Source of the DNA: Microbispora rosea
GTDB lineage: Bacteria > Actinomycetota > Actinomycetes > Streptosporangiales > Streptosporangiaceae
Direction of reading: 5' to 3'
DNA length: 64,000 nt
NCBI RefSeq assembly: GCF_900156315.1
Contig: NZ_FTNI01000013.1
Coordinates: 148,891 to 212,890, forward strand
A program made the translations under genes and the position numbers. The notes beneath the pieces are model-generated. The model was given only the letters and a program-made list of their open reading frames with translations. It made no database searches and was not told where the DNA came from. Shown here piece by piece: positions 45,831 through 53,413 of the stretch. Every line of letters begins with the position of its first letter. Position 1 is the first letter of the stretch.

Positions 45831-47741
45831 TCAGTGGGGTGGTTCGCCGGTCAGGAACTCGTTCAGGGCCGAAATGATGATCTCCTGGGACTCCGGACGC
45901 GCGAGGGCGGCCGGCTGGAGCGAGGGGTATTTCGCGTAGGCGGCGGATTCGAGCTGGTCGCGCAGCCGGGCCGATCCCGCAAGGACGCCGAGCCTGTCGG
46001 CGAGCCGTGCCATGCGCTCTCGTGATGCGCCGTGGTTGTGCATGGACCCGAAGTTGACGGCCATGACGGACTTGGCTGGGCCGGTGTAGATGCTCCATAC
46101 GGAGGATGTGTCCGAGCCGAGGTTGAACCAGGCGGTCACCGACGGATACTCGCCATTACCGAAGTAGTACTCGTGGAAGGACGGGTGGCTCTCGGCGTGA
46201 CGATAAACGGCCAGTAGCGTCTCGCGAACGTCGGCGGGACAATACTGCTCGACGGCCTGGAGGAAGCCGGGCTCGTCCCACGTGCGCTTCACCCGGGAGC
46301 CGGCGGCCGGCCCTGCCCCGGCTGTCGAAGGGGCGCCTTGCATCTCACTCGGGCTGTCGGGACTCGGGGCGGGAAGCGTGTCGCCGAGGGCCAGTTGGAT
46401 GGCGATGGCCATCGTTTCGAGCCACTCGATGGTCGCCTCCGCCTCGTCTGCGGTGATCGAGGCCTTCTGCCCGGGGCGTACCGGATCGTGGTCGGCGGTG
46501 TGGGCGATGTTGTTCCTGCGCCAGGCGATCTCTCGCAGCCTCGTACGGACGCCGTCCGCGGTGATCGGATTCTTCGCGTCCTGCCCTGTCAGGACCTCGG
46601 CGACTCTCACCCAGAGGTTCACCGTGCTGACGTGCGCGAACCCTTCCTTGATCTTGTCCGGGTTCTGGAAGGTCATGAAGGCGAAATGGCGCTCGAGATG
46701 CGTACGGAAGGCCTTGCCGAGGTCTTCGTTGCGGTGGTGGATGTCCTCGAACAACTCCACGGGGATGCTCAGGTTGGTGAACTTGTGGGGGCGGGGCTCG
46801 CCCGGGGTCAGCGCGAGGGTAACGGCCCGGTCGACGATCTCGCGCGTGACCCAATGGTCGAGGGCCGCCACGGCCTGGGTCCAGGCCGCGCGGTAGAGGT
46901 CGGTGACGTCGAAGGAGCCGACCCCGAGCCGTTCCAGGCTGCGGCCGCCGTCGACGAGTTGCCGGGCGTACTCGAGGTTCTGCTGGAACTGCTCGAACGC
47001 GGCAGGAGTGGGGTCGGGCGGAGGGGTGGGCTCGGGGCCGCCCGCCCGGGGCAGGACGACGCCGGCCTGGGCGAGCATCGTACGGAACCGGTCGGCGGTG
47101 ATGTGCCGCCGTGGGTCGGCCCGGCCTGCCTGGTCGAAGGTCAGGCCTTCCTTCTCGAGCACCTCACGCGGATCATCGGTCCGTTCCGGGTCCAGCCAGC
47201 GGAACTGAGGGGAGATCCGCCCTCTCGACTGCAGGACCCGGTGAGCATGGTCGGTGTCGGCGCTCTCGGCCATGAAGCCTCCCATCGACTGCGGCGACAT
47301 GCCCACCAGGGCCGCGAGGTCGCCGTACGTGGTCCAGTGGCCCGGTTCCAGACGTTCCAGAGCCTGCAGGACGATGCTCCAGCGGGGATCGCTGTAGACA
47401 CGACCCTGTGGCGGCAGTCGCCTCGCCCGGTACTGACGCGCCAGTTCGCGGTAGAGCTCGGTGCCCTCGAAGTCGTCGAGCACGCGGACGCCGGCTTCGG
47501 TGATCGCCCAGCCGTTCCGTTTGGTCATCCAGCCGAGCGACGCGGCCTCTCCCGTGCGGAAGCCCAGTTGCGCCCACCACCGCGCCTGGCCGTGCGCGTT
47601 GGGCCCCTGGAGCTCCGGGGGTATCGTCACTCTCCCTTCGACTTCCTTGCGAACCTCTTCGGGTCGCAGCGGCCGTCCGGCCTCACGCAGGAGCTCGAGC
47701 GTGGCGCGGAGAATCGGAGAGATCTTGTCGGCATAGGCCAT
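45831..47741 (-). CDS. Putative defence protein: Mrr-N-like winged helix, alkyltransferase-like domain, HEPN RNase-like domain and unknown C-terminal domain
   Basis: 636 residues, ATG 47741. Residues 1-95 resemble the Mrr N-terminal winged helix (RATLELLREAGRPLRPEEV, GWAITEAGVRVLDDF). Residues 116-225 look like an O6-alkylguanine transferase-like DNA-binding domain (VLQALERLEPGHWTTYGDLA, then DHAHRVLQSRGRIS). The reactive Cys of the PCHR motif is replaced by Ala (AHRV), so it would bind but not repair. Residues 275-455 form a RiboL-PSP-type HEPN domain (DLYRAAWTQAVAALDHWVTR), with R409-N-N-I-A-H414, an intact R-X4-H RNase motif. The C-terminal domain (485-636; FGNGEYPSVTAWF, YTGPAKSVMAVNFGSMHNH) is unknown. 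The order suggests recognition of unusual DNA coupled to RNA cleavage. No toxin-antitoxin partner is adjacent on this strand. Confidence 0.72.
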   Translation of the reverse strand: MAYADKISPILRATLELLREAGRPLRPEEVRKEVEGRVTIPPELQGPNAHGQARWWAQLGFRTGEAASLGWMTKRNGWAITEAGVRVLDDFEGTELYRELARQYRARRLPPQGRVYSDPRWSIVLQALERLEPGHWTTYGDLAALVGMSPQSMGGFMAESADTDHAHRVLQSRGRISPQFRWLDPERTDDPREVLEKEGLTFDQAGRADPRRHITADRFRTMLAQAGVVLPRAGGPEPTPPPDPTPAAFEQFQQNLEYARQLVDGGRSLERLGVGSFDVTDLYRAAWTQAVAALDHWVTREIVDRAVTLALTPGEPRPHKFTNLSIPVELFEDIHHRNEDLGKAFRTHLERHFAFMTFQNPDKIKEGFAHVSTVNLWVRVAEVLTGQDAKNPITADGVRTRLREIAWRRNNIAHTADHDPVRPGQKASITADEAEATIEWLETMAIAIQLALGDTLPAPSPDSPSEMQGAPSTAGAGPAAGSRVKRTWDEPGFLQAVEQYCPADVRETLLAVYRHAESHPSFHEYYFGNGEYPSVTAWFNLGSDTSSVWSIYTGPAKSVMAVNFGSMHNHGASRERMARLADRLGVLAGSARLRDQLESAAYAKYPSLQPAALARPESQEIIISALNEFLTGEPPH

Positions 47742-47908
47742 CGGGGGGATTCCTGCCTTTCGACTGTCGCCCCCGGCAGGATAAGCAAGGGCTCGGTGAA
47801 AGTCCCTCGTCTCACATAACCCTCACCTCTTGAGGAGGGCGGGTGGCGTGGGGGTCGTACGGGGGTAGGAAGGGGAACCGGGGCCGGGGGAGTGTGGGGA
47901 AGCGGCCG

Positions 47909-48882
47909 ATGACGACGGCGTTCATCCTGTGGGGAGGCGGCAGCCTGGGAGCCGCGCAGGTCGGCATGCTCCGCGCGCTCACCGCTCACGGGATCCGCGC
48001 CGACATGGTGGTGGGCGCCTCGATCGGGGCGCTCAACGGCGCCTATTACGCCTCCCGCCCCGACGCCGCGGGTGTGGAGGAACTGGCCCGGCTGTGGCTG
48101 TCCGTGAGCAGCCACGACGTGTATCCGGGAGCGGGCCCGACGTGCTCCGCACACTGGCCGGAAACCTTCCCTTCCATCCCCTGCGGGGAGCCCTGCAGGC
48201 GTTCGGCCTGCTCAACTACACCTTCCCGCTCAATCCGGCCACGCTGGCCGCGGCCCTGCTGGGCCGTCGCAACTACCTGTTCGAGAACTCCTCCCTGCGG
48301 CGGTTCCTCGAACGCATCCTGCCGATCCGCGCTCTGGACGAGACGCTGATTCCGCTGTCGGTGCTCACCGCGGATGTGCGGACGGGGCGGCCGGTGGTCC
48401 TGTCGCGGGAGCCCGCGTTGCCGGCCGTGCTGGCCAGCACCGCGATCCCGGCCCTGTATCCCACCGTGACGATAGGCGACCGCGTGCTCATGGACGGCGG
48501 CGTCGCCGACCTGACCACCCTGGACTACGCGGTGGACGCCGGGGCCGACGAGGCGTACCTGCTGGCGCCGGGGTTCTCCTGCCACCTGCCGGCCGCGCCG
48601 TCGACGGCGATCGCCATGGCCCTGCACGGTTACAACCTGCTCAGCGAGCAGCGCATCAGCGCCTCGATCAGGCAGAACAGGCGGCGGACCCGCCTGCACG
48701 TGCTGCCGCCGCTCTGCCCCGTCGAGGTGCTGCCGGTCGACTTCCGCGGTACGGCGGACATGATCGAGCGAGCGACCCTGTCGACCGCCCATTGGCTGGA
48801 GCGGCGTGAACCGCACCCTCGTCTCGCCCGCCCGCTGTGCCCCCCGCACGACGAGGACCACCGGCCGCGCCGGCCGGGCTAA
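47909..48882 (+). pseudogene. Patatin-like phospholipase with a frameshift
   Basis: From ATG 47909 the frame gives the patatin start: oxyanion GGGSLGAAQVGML and nucleophile VVGASIGALNGAYY (GxSxG). Near 48124-48139 the frame must change, after which DVLRTLAGNLPFHPLRG, IPLSVLTADVRTGRPV, the catalytic MDGGVADL (DGG) and a long C-terminus follow to 48882. All catalytic residues are present across the two frames. A single indel, natural or a sequencing error, accounts for the break. It is divergent from the HEPN-fusion gene with 167 bases between. Intact patatins are lipases, and some act as phage-defence effectors. Confidence 0.8.
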
Positions 48883-48957
48883 TTCGGTTGTGCCGACGCG
48901 TGCGCGCGGCTTTCATGAGCAGTGCCGGAGCCCAAGGAGGGAGACGATTGGTGAGAC

Positions 48958-49809
48958 GTGCCGGAGCATAAGCGACCGAGGCCGGGTACGGCGGCCGCCA
49001 TCGGTGACGGGCTCAAGCTGCACCGCCGCCCGCTGCGAGCGGACGGTCGCGACTACAGCGTCATCACCCTGCGGCCGGGCACCCGGGCCCGCTTGTCCAC
49101 CAACCGTTTCCACGAGACCTGGCACATCCTGTCCGACCTGCACGGCGCACGCCTGCTGGGCAGGTTGCTGTGGGGCCTGTCCTTCCAGCGCCTGCCGGGC
49201 ACCGTGGTCGTGATCGACCGTCCGCACCTCGACCCGAACCCGTTCGACGCCGAGCCGGCCGACCCGATCGTGCTGGTCCCGGCGCACCTGACGACCGTCA
49301 CCGCGCAGGCGATCCGGCGGCTGCGCCGGGGTATGGCCGAGCCCTCTCAGGGCACGGTCCGCTGGCACACATGGGGCCTCGACGCCGAGCTTGCCCGTAT
49401 GCGTGAGCGCGTCCGCGAGTGCCGGGAGTTCCGTCGATGGCCCGGCTGGGAGCCGCCGGCCGCAGACCACGGCGCCGCCGTGGAACGGATCGGGGGCGCG
49501 CTGGTCTTCCGCGCCCCGCCGGCGCGGCTGCGCGAATGGGCCGTCGACGTCGCCGCGCTGGGCGACGACATGCGCCACGGTATGGACTACGTCTATCTGG
49601 AGGCGTCGAACAGCCCGCTGCGCTGGGGCGACGGCGAAGTGCAGATCTTCTCCGACTATCGGCGGCGGGTCGCCGTCGCCGGGGTCTCTCGTCGCGAGGT
49701 CCTGGCAGATGTCCCCGAGGGATCGGCCCCCGCCGACGTCCACCCGCGGATCTGGCGTCACAACGGCACGGTCCGCGCCCGAGGCAGGGTGAACACGGCC
49801 ACCGGATGA
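48958..49809 (+). CDS. Conserved-looking protein of unknown function
   Basis: 283 residues from GTG 48958; the ribosome site is weak (GGAGGGAGA lies about 15 bases upstream). No signal peptide or membrane span. Regions with good internal order are DYSVITLRPGTRARLST, FHETWHILSDLHGARLLGRL, GTVVVIDRPHLDPNPFDAEP and WAVDVAALGDDMRHGMDYVY. I do not recognise the family or catalytic motifs. Codon use matches its neighbours. It lies between a broken patatin and a Nudix-like gene, all on the + strand. Confidence 0.65.
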   Translation: MPEHKRPRPGTAAAIGDGLKLHRRPLRADGRDYSVITLRPGTRARLSTNRFHETWHILSDLHGARLLGRLLWGLSFQRLPGTVVVIDRPHLDPNPFDAEPADPIVLVPAHLTTVTAQAIRRLRRGMAEPSQGTVRWHTWGLDAELARMRERVRECREFRRWPGWEPPAADHGAAVERIGGALVFRAPPARLREWAVDVAALGDDMRHGMDYVYLEASNSPLRWGDGEVQIFSDYRRRVAVAGVSRREVLADVPEGSAPADVHPRIWRHNGTVRARGRVNTATG

Positions 49810-49930
49810 CCCGGCATGGCCCTCGGCTTCTCGTCGCGGCCTGCGGTCAAGGGGAGCAGGTGGCCGGACTCGCGGCACGGGTTGCGCCGACCTGCGAACC
49901 GCTCCCCGCCTGGGCAAGTACGATCGATCC

Positions 49931-50467
49931 GTGACCGAAATGACCGAAACGACGCCAGGCTGGCTCGCTCCCGACGAGATCGAGTCGATGCGGGGCCGGA
50001 TGCCGATCCTGTACGTGGACGCCGTGCCTGTGCGCGTGGACGACACGGGCACTGTTACCCGCGTCGGCCTGCTGCTGCGGATCGGCGCCGACGGCACCGT
50101 GAGCCGGGCGCTGGTGTCCGGGCGGGTGTACTACCACGAGCGCATCCGCGACGCGCTTCTGCGCCATCTGGAGAAGGATCTCGGGCCGGTGGCGCTGCCG
50201 AGCGTGCCGGTCTCGCCGACGCCGTTCACGGTGGCGGAGTACTTTCCCACCCCGGGGGTCACCCCGTTCCACGACCCCCGCCAGCACGCGGTCTCACTGG
50301 CGTACATCGTCCCGGTGCGCGGCGACTGCCGGCCCCGGCAGGACGCGCTGGACCTGGAGTGGTTCACGCCCGAGGAGGCGGCCGCCCCGATCGTCCAGCA
50401 GGAGATGACCGGCGGTCAGGGCGTGCTGCTCAAGCAGGCGCTCGCCTACGTCGGCCGCCTGACCTGA
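49931..50467 (+). CDS. DUF4916-type Nudix-like protein
   Basis: 178 residues from GTG 49931. The fold outline of Nudix hydrolases is visible (PILYVDAVPVRVDD, VGLLLRIG, HAVSLAYIVPVRGDC, ALDLEWFTPEEA), matching the actinobacterial DUF4916 group. The Nudix box (GX5EX7REUXEEXGU) is degenerate: GRVYYHERIRDALLRHLEKD keeps one Glu but lacks the REXXEE metal cluster. Hydrolase activity is doubtful, and ligand binding or another reaction is possible. Convergent with the nucleotidyltransferase gene, seven bases apart. Confidence 0.8.
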   Translation: MTEMTETTPGWLAPDEIESMRGRMPILYVDAVPVRVDDTGTVTRVGLLLRIGADGTVSRALVSGRVYYHERIRDALLRHLEKDLGPVALPSVPVSPTPFTVAEYFPTPGVTPFHDPRQHAVSLAYIVPVRGDCRPRQDALDLEWFTPEEAAAPIVQQEMTGGQGVLLKQALAYVGRLT

Positions 50468-50474
50468 TCCGGGG

Positions 50475-51455
50475 TCACTTCTTCGCGAAGGCCGGGCCGA
50501 GCGCCCACGCCAGCCGGTCCAGCCATTCGCAGGGGTTCCCGGTGACCTGGGGATACTCGGCGCGGAACTCGTCCCAGTCCACCTCGAGAGAACGGATCGT
50601 CTCCGGGCCGAAGTCACCGGCCTCGCGCTCCCCGAGCGCGTCGCGCAGAACCTCGTGCATGAGATCGCGGGGGAGCGTCACGCGCTCGGCGAGCAGGACG
50701 GCGTCGTAGAGGTCCTTGCCCTGCGGCCAGATGTCGGAGGCCAGCCAGAGCAGCTTCCAGGCCAGGGACAGCTCCGGGGAGGCGGCGAGGATCGGCGTGG
50801 GCTCGCCCCCGCCGGAGCGGGGGATCAGGGCGACCTCCGGCGGGACGGGAAGGCGCTCGTTGAAGGTGAAGTCGAGTTGGACGGTCCCCGGCGGAAGGTC
50901 GCCGGCCCGCCAGGTGAACACGAGCCGCCGCCCGGGGACGCGGTCGTAGGTCCAGATCTCGTCCGTCGCGATGTCGCCCGGGTCGAAGGTCACCGCGCCG
51001 TCGGCCGGTCCGGCCACGGCGGCGGCGATGACGCCCTTGAACATCGCGGCGGTGAGCGGGCTGACCATGTCCACGGTGGGCGGGACGACGACCCAGTCGA
51101 GGTCGCCCGGTTCACGCGCCTCCTCGCCCACCCACGCCTCGAGCAGCAGGCTGCCGCGCAGCACGAGGTTCTCGTGCCACGGGGACTCGGCGATGACCCG
51201 GACGAGATGATCGATCGCTTGGCGGCGGGCCTGCCGCCACCGGCGCCCGGCCTCTGGGTCGTCGAAAATCGGTTCGCCGGCCCGGAACGCACGGTCGAAC
51301 TGCTTCAGCGCCGGGTCGAAAATCGGCGGCTGGCGTATGCCCGGCCTGTTCGCGACCGGCAGGTAGGTCTCCGGGAAGCCCTGCGTCCCGCGAGGTGGGA
51401 CGGTGACTCCCTCGGGGAGGGAAACATACGGGAACCGCTCCCAGCTCGACGTCAT
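50475..51455 (-). CDS. AbiEii/AbiGii-type nucleotidyltransferase
   Basis: 326 residues from ATG 51455; the frame continues upstream only as a shadow. The core HENLVLRGSLLLEAWVGEEA (GS motif) followed by EPGDLDWVVVP (DxD-like metal site) is the nucleotidyltransferase fold of AbiEii toxins, and LVFTWRAGDLPPGTVQLDF supplies the third strand with its Asp. Such proteins add nucleotides to tRNA or proteins and act as toxins in type IV systems. ATG overlaps the stop of the upstream gene (ATGA), so it is coupled to that partner. The partner is not a recognisable AbiEi antitoxin. Confidence 0.8.
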   Translation of the reverse strand: MTSSWERFPYVSLPEGVTVPPRGTQGFPETYLPVANRPGIRQPPIFDPALKQFDRAFRAGEPIFDDPEAGRRWRQARRQAIDHLVRVIAESPWHENLVLRGSLLLEAWVGEEAREPGDLDWVVVPPTVDMVSPLTAAMFKGVIAAAVAGPADGAVTFDPGDIATDEIWTYDRVPGRRLVFTWRAGDLPPGTVQLDFTFNERLPVPPEVALIPRSGGGEPTPILAASPELSLAWKLLWLASDIWPQGKDLYDAVLLAERVTLPRDLMHEVLRDALGEREAGDFGPETIRSLEVDWDEFRAEYPQVTGNPCEWLDRLAWALGPAFAKK

Positions 51456-52135
51456 CTCTCCTCGATCCAGCCGTGGTCGGCATCCGGGTTGTCGTCGTGG
51501 ACGACGTACTCTCGCTCGGCTTCCAGTACGGCGTAGCCGTGCCGCTCCAGGTCGGCGAGCAGTCCCTCGAATCGGCGGTCCGCCGTGGCCAGCCCGACAC
51601 CCCGGCATCGCTGCGTGACGAAACGCTCGTGTGAACCGTCGTCGCGCCGCCGGCGGGCGTTCCGCGACACGTGCGCGCCGTGGACCACGGCGAGATCGGT
51701 GAGGGGCGCCGGGTCTCCCCGGAGGACGACCTTGACGTGATGTTCGAAGTAGCGGTCCGGCATCGCCGCGGCGGCCTCGGCGGTCGGAGGGACGTCCTCG
51801 TTCCAGGGAGCCGCCTCGATCTTGACCCGGACCACGCGAAACCCCTCGTCCCGCAACCGCGCCACGTGTGTTGCGGCGGCCGTCCGCTGCGCGCTGAGCG
51901 TGCCCGCGCCCCGGACGGTGAGCATCGGCTGGGAGCGGACCGTCCCGCGATCGAGCACGATGTGGGTGAACTTGGCGTCGTTCTCCCGCGCCCAGGCGGC
52001 GAGCGGCGCGACGTCGTCGGCGGCAACCGTCAGATGGATGTCGAAGACGCCCCTGAACTCCGGGCCGCTCACCGGTGGCGTGGCGCTTCCCGGCGCATCC
52101 CCGGTGCGGGGGGACTGTGGCATGACGACGACCAT
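51452..52135 (-). CDS. Unknown partner of the nucleotidyltransferase
   Basis: 227 residues from ATG 52135 (ATG 52123 also possible; neither has a strong ribosome site). Conserved-looking histidines stand out: FDIHLTV (H34), KFTHIVLDRG, FEHHVKV and VHGAHVSRNA (H155), then HERFVTQRC. H-L-T and H-V-S resemble the two HxT/S motifs of 2H phosphoesterases, though spacing is longer than usual. I do not recognise the family. Four-base overlap with the nucleotidyltransferase gene suggests the two proteins act together, either as antitoxin or as a second RNA-processing enzyme. Confidence 0.65.
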   Translation of the reverse strand: MVVVMPQSPRTGDAPGSATPPVSGPEFRGVFDIHLTVAADDVAPLAAWARENDAKFTHIVLDRGTVRSQPMLTVRGAGTLSAQRTAAATHVARLRDEGFRVVRVKIEAAPWNEDVPPTAEAAAAMPDRYFEHHVKVVLRGDPAPLTDLAVVHGAHVSRNARRRRDDGSHERFVTQRCRGVGLATADRRFEGLLADLERHGYAVLEAEREYVVHDDNPDADHGWIEER

Positions 52136-52190
52136 AATCGAGCGCGCGGGCGTACGGCATCGGGATTATCCGGCCGCACGGCCGCCCGCC

Positions 52191-52526
52191 TCACCGCAGG
52201 GACGCCAGCTCGTCCCATCGGCGGGGGTCGTGGCGCTGCAGCAGGATCGTGTCGACGAGCAGCTCCAGCAGCAGGCGGTCGTACGCGTCCCCGACCCGCC
52301 GGTGCCGCCCGCGGTCGGCCTCGACCCGGGCGGCGACCACGAACCGGCCACCCTGCGTCCGGCCGAAGCGGGCCTCGTAGATCTGGTGGCCGGTCCAGCT
52401 CCGGTGCAGGTGCAGCGTGTCGCTCTCCACGTAGGCGGACCATCGGTCGTCCATGCCCACGGGCCGGTGGCCGAGCCGGATGACCGCCCAGTCGTCGTCG
52501 CTCCACACCCGCTCCGGCGGCGACAT
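52191..52526 (-). CDS. Small unknown protein, probably with a lost or displaced start
   Basis: 111 residues from ATG 52526. Recognisable protein order: VWSDDDWAVIRLGHRPVGMD, YVESDTLHLHRSWTGHQIYE and DAYDRLLLELLVDTILLQRH. Similar short proteins (tryptophan-rich, with the HRSWTG block) occur near ADP-ribosylglycohydrolases and kinases in actinobacteria. Good coding sense continues upstream of this ATG (RSSLRKVVPFAAPVA), with no ribosome site at 52526. The true start therefore seems to have been removed when the gene fused to the upstream fragment. It may no longer be expressed properly. Confidence 0.5.
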   Translation of the reverse strand: MSPPERVWSDDDWAVIRLGHRPVGMDDRWSAYVESDTLHLHRSWTGHQIYEARFGRTQGGRFVVAARVEADRGRHRRVGDAYDRLLLELLVDTILLQRHDPRRWDELASLR

Positions 52527-52581
52527 GGCGACGGGAGCGGCGAACGGAACCACCTTGCGCAGGCTCGACCGGGTGACTCGC

Positions 52582-52680
52582 CTCGCGGTTGGCGGGCACG
52601 AAGAAGTGGGAACCGAGCGCGTCGCCCAATGCCAGGCCGTACAGGGATGCGGTCGCGCGCGTGAGGGGATCGGACGCCAT
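52582..52680 (-). pseudogene. N-terminal fragment of an ADP-ribosylglycohydrolase
   Basis: From ATG 52680, 33 residues (DPLTRATASLYGLALGDALG, then FVPANRE) match the start of ADP-ribosylglycohydrolases. The sequence then changes to unrelated coding sequence in another frame. The metal-binding TDDT motif and the rest of the enzyme are missing. Confidence 0.75.
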
Positions 52681-52720
52681 CGCCGCGAAGTCTGGCACAG
52701 GCCGGGAGAACGCGCCCTGC

Positions 52721-53284
52721 TCAGGCGGCGCCGACGACGGCGGCGAGGGCGGCCGGCAGCGGATAGGGCCGTTCGGCGGGCGGCGCGGAGGCGCCGGCCC
52801 GGACCGTGCCGAGCGTGTCTGTGATGTCGGTGATGGAGACGATCCACTGGTCGACGTAGCGGTCGACGGCCTCGCGCGACAGGCCGATCTGGATCGACCG
52901 GTACGGCAGCGGGTTCAGGTGGGCGTCACGCTCGGGATCCCACTGGATCCGGACGGGGCTGTCGCGGAGCCGGGCGGCCCACGAGGCGTGGTCGTCGCCG
53001 GTGCCGGGATGACTGGGACAGGAACGGGCGAGCGCCCATTCGAAGCCGTCGCGGGTGATCTCGATGGCGAGCACACGGGTCTGGCCGGGCTTGGCGGCCC
53101 AGCCGCTGCGGTACATCATCCAGTGGAACGACGGCTTTATCCAGGTCATCCGCTCCCGTTTGAACGGCGGCACGAACCGTTGCGCCGCGACGGCTCTGCC
53201 GGCGATGTCCGGATCGTAGGCCTGGTAGACGGTGACGGCCTCCTCGGTGTAGGAGGCACGAATCTGCCTGTAGGGAAGGTTCAT
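52721..53284 (-). CDS. DUF4291 family protein
   Basis: 187 residues from ATG 53284 (53302 is an in-frame alternative). The family pattern is clear: PYRQIRASYTEEAVTVYQAY, IAGRAVAAQRFVPPFKRERM, TWIKPSFHWMMYRSGWA and VRIQWDPERDAHLNPLPYRS. The function of DUF4291 is unknown; it is widespread in bacteria and some eukaryotes. It lies just upstream of the ADP-ribosylglycohydrolase fragment and may once have been co-transcribed with it. Confidence 0.9.
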   Translation of the reverse strand: MNLPYRQIRASYTEEAVTVYQAYDPDIAGRAVAAQRFVPPFKRERMTWIKPSFHWMMYRSGWAAKPGQTRVLAIEITRDGFEWALARSCPSHPGTGDDHASWAARLRDSPVRIQWDPERDAHLNPLPYRSIQIGLSREAVDRYVDQWIVSITDITDTLGTVRAGASAPPAERPYPLPAALAAVVGAA

Positions 53285-53413
53285 GCCGCCGAGTGTCGCC
53301 ACCTCGTGTCGGGGCGGGCAACCGGTTATCGCCGACGGTCATCGCCGGCGCCGAGGGGGCACCGCCATCCGCGCGCCGCCGCCGACGGAGGCGGCGGCGC
53401 GACGGGCGGCCGT

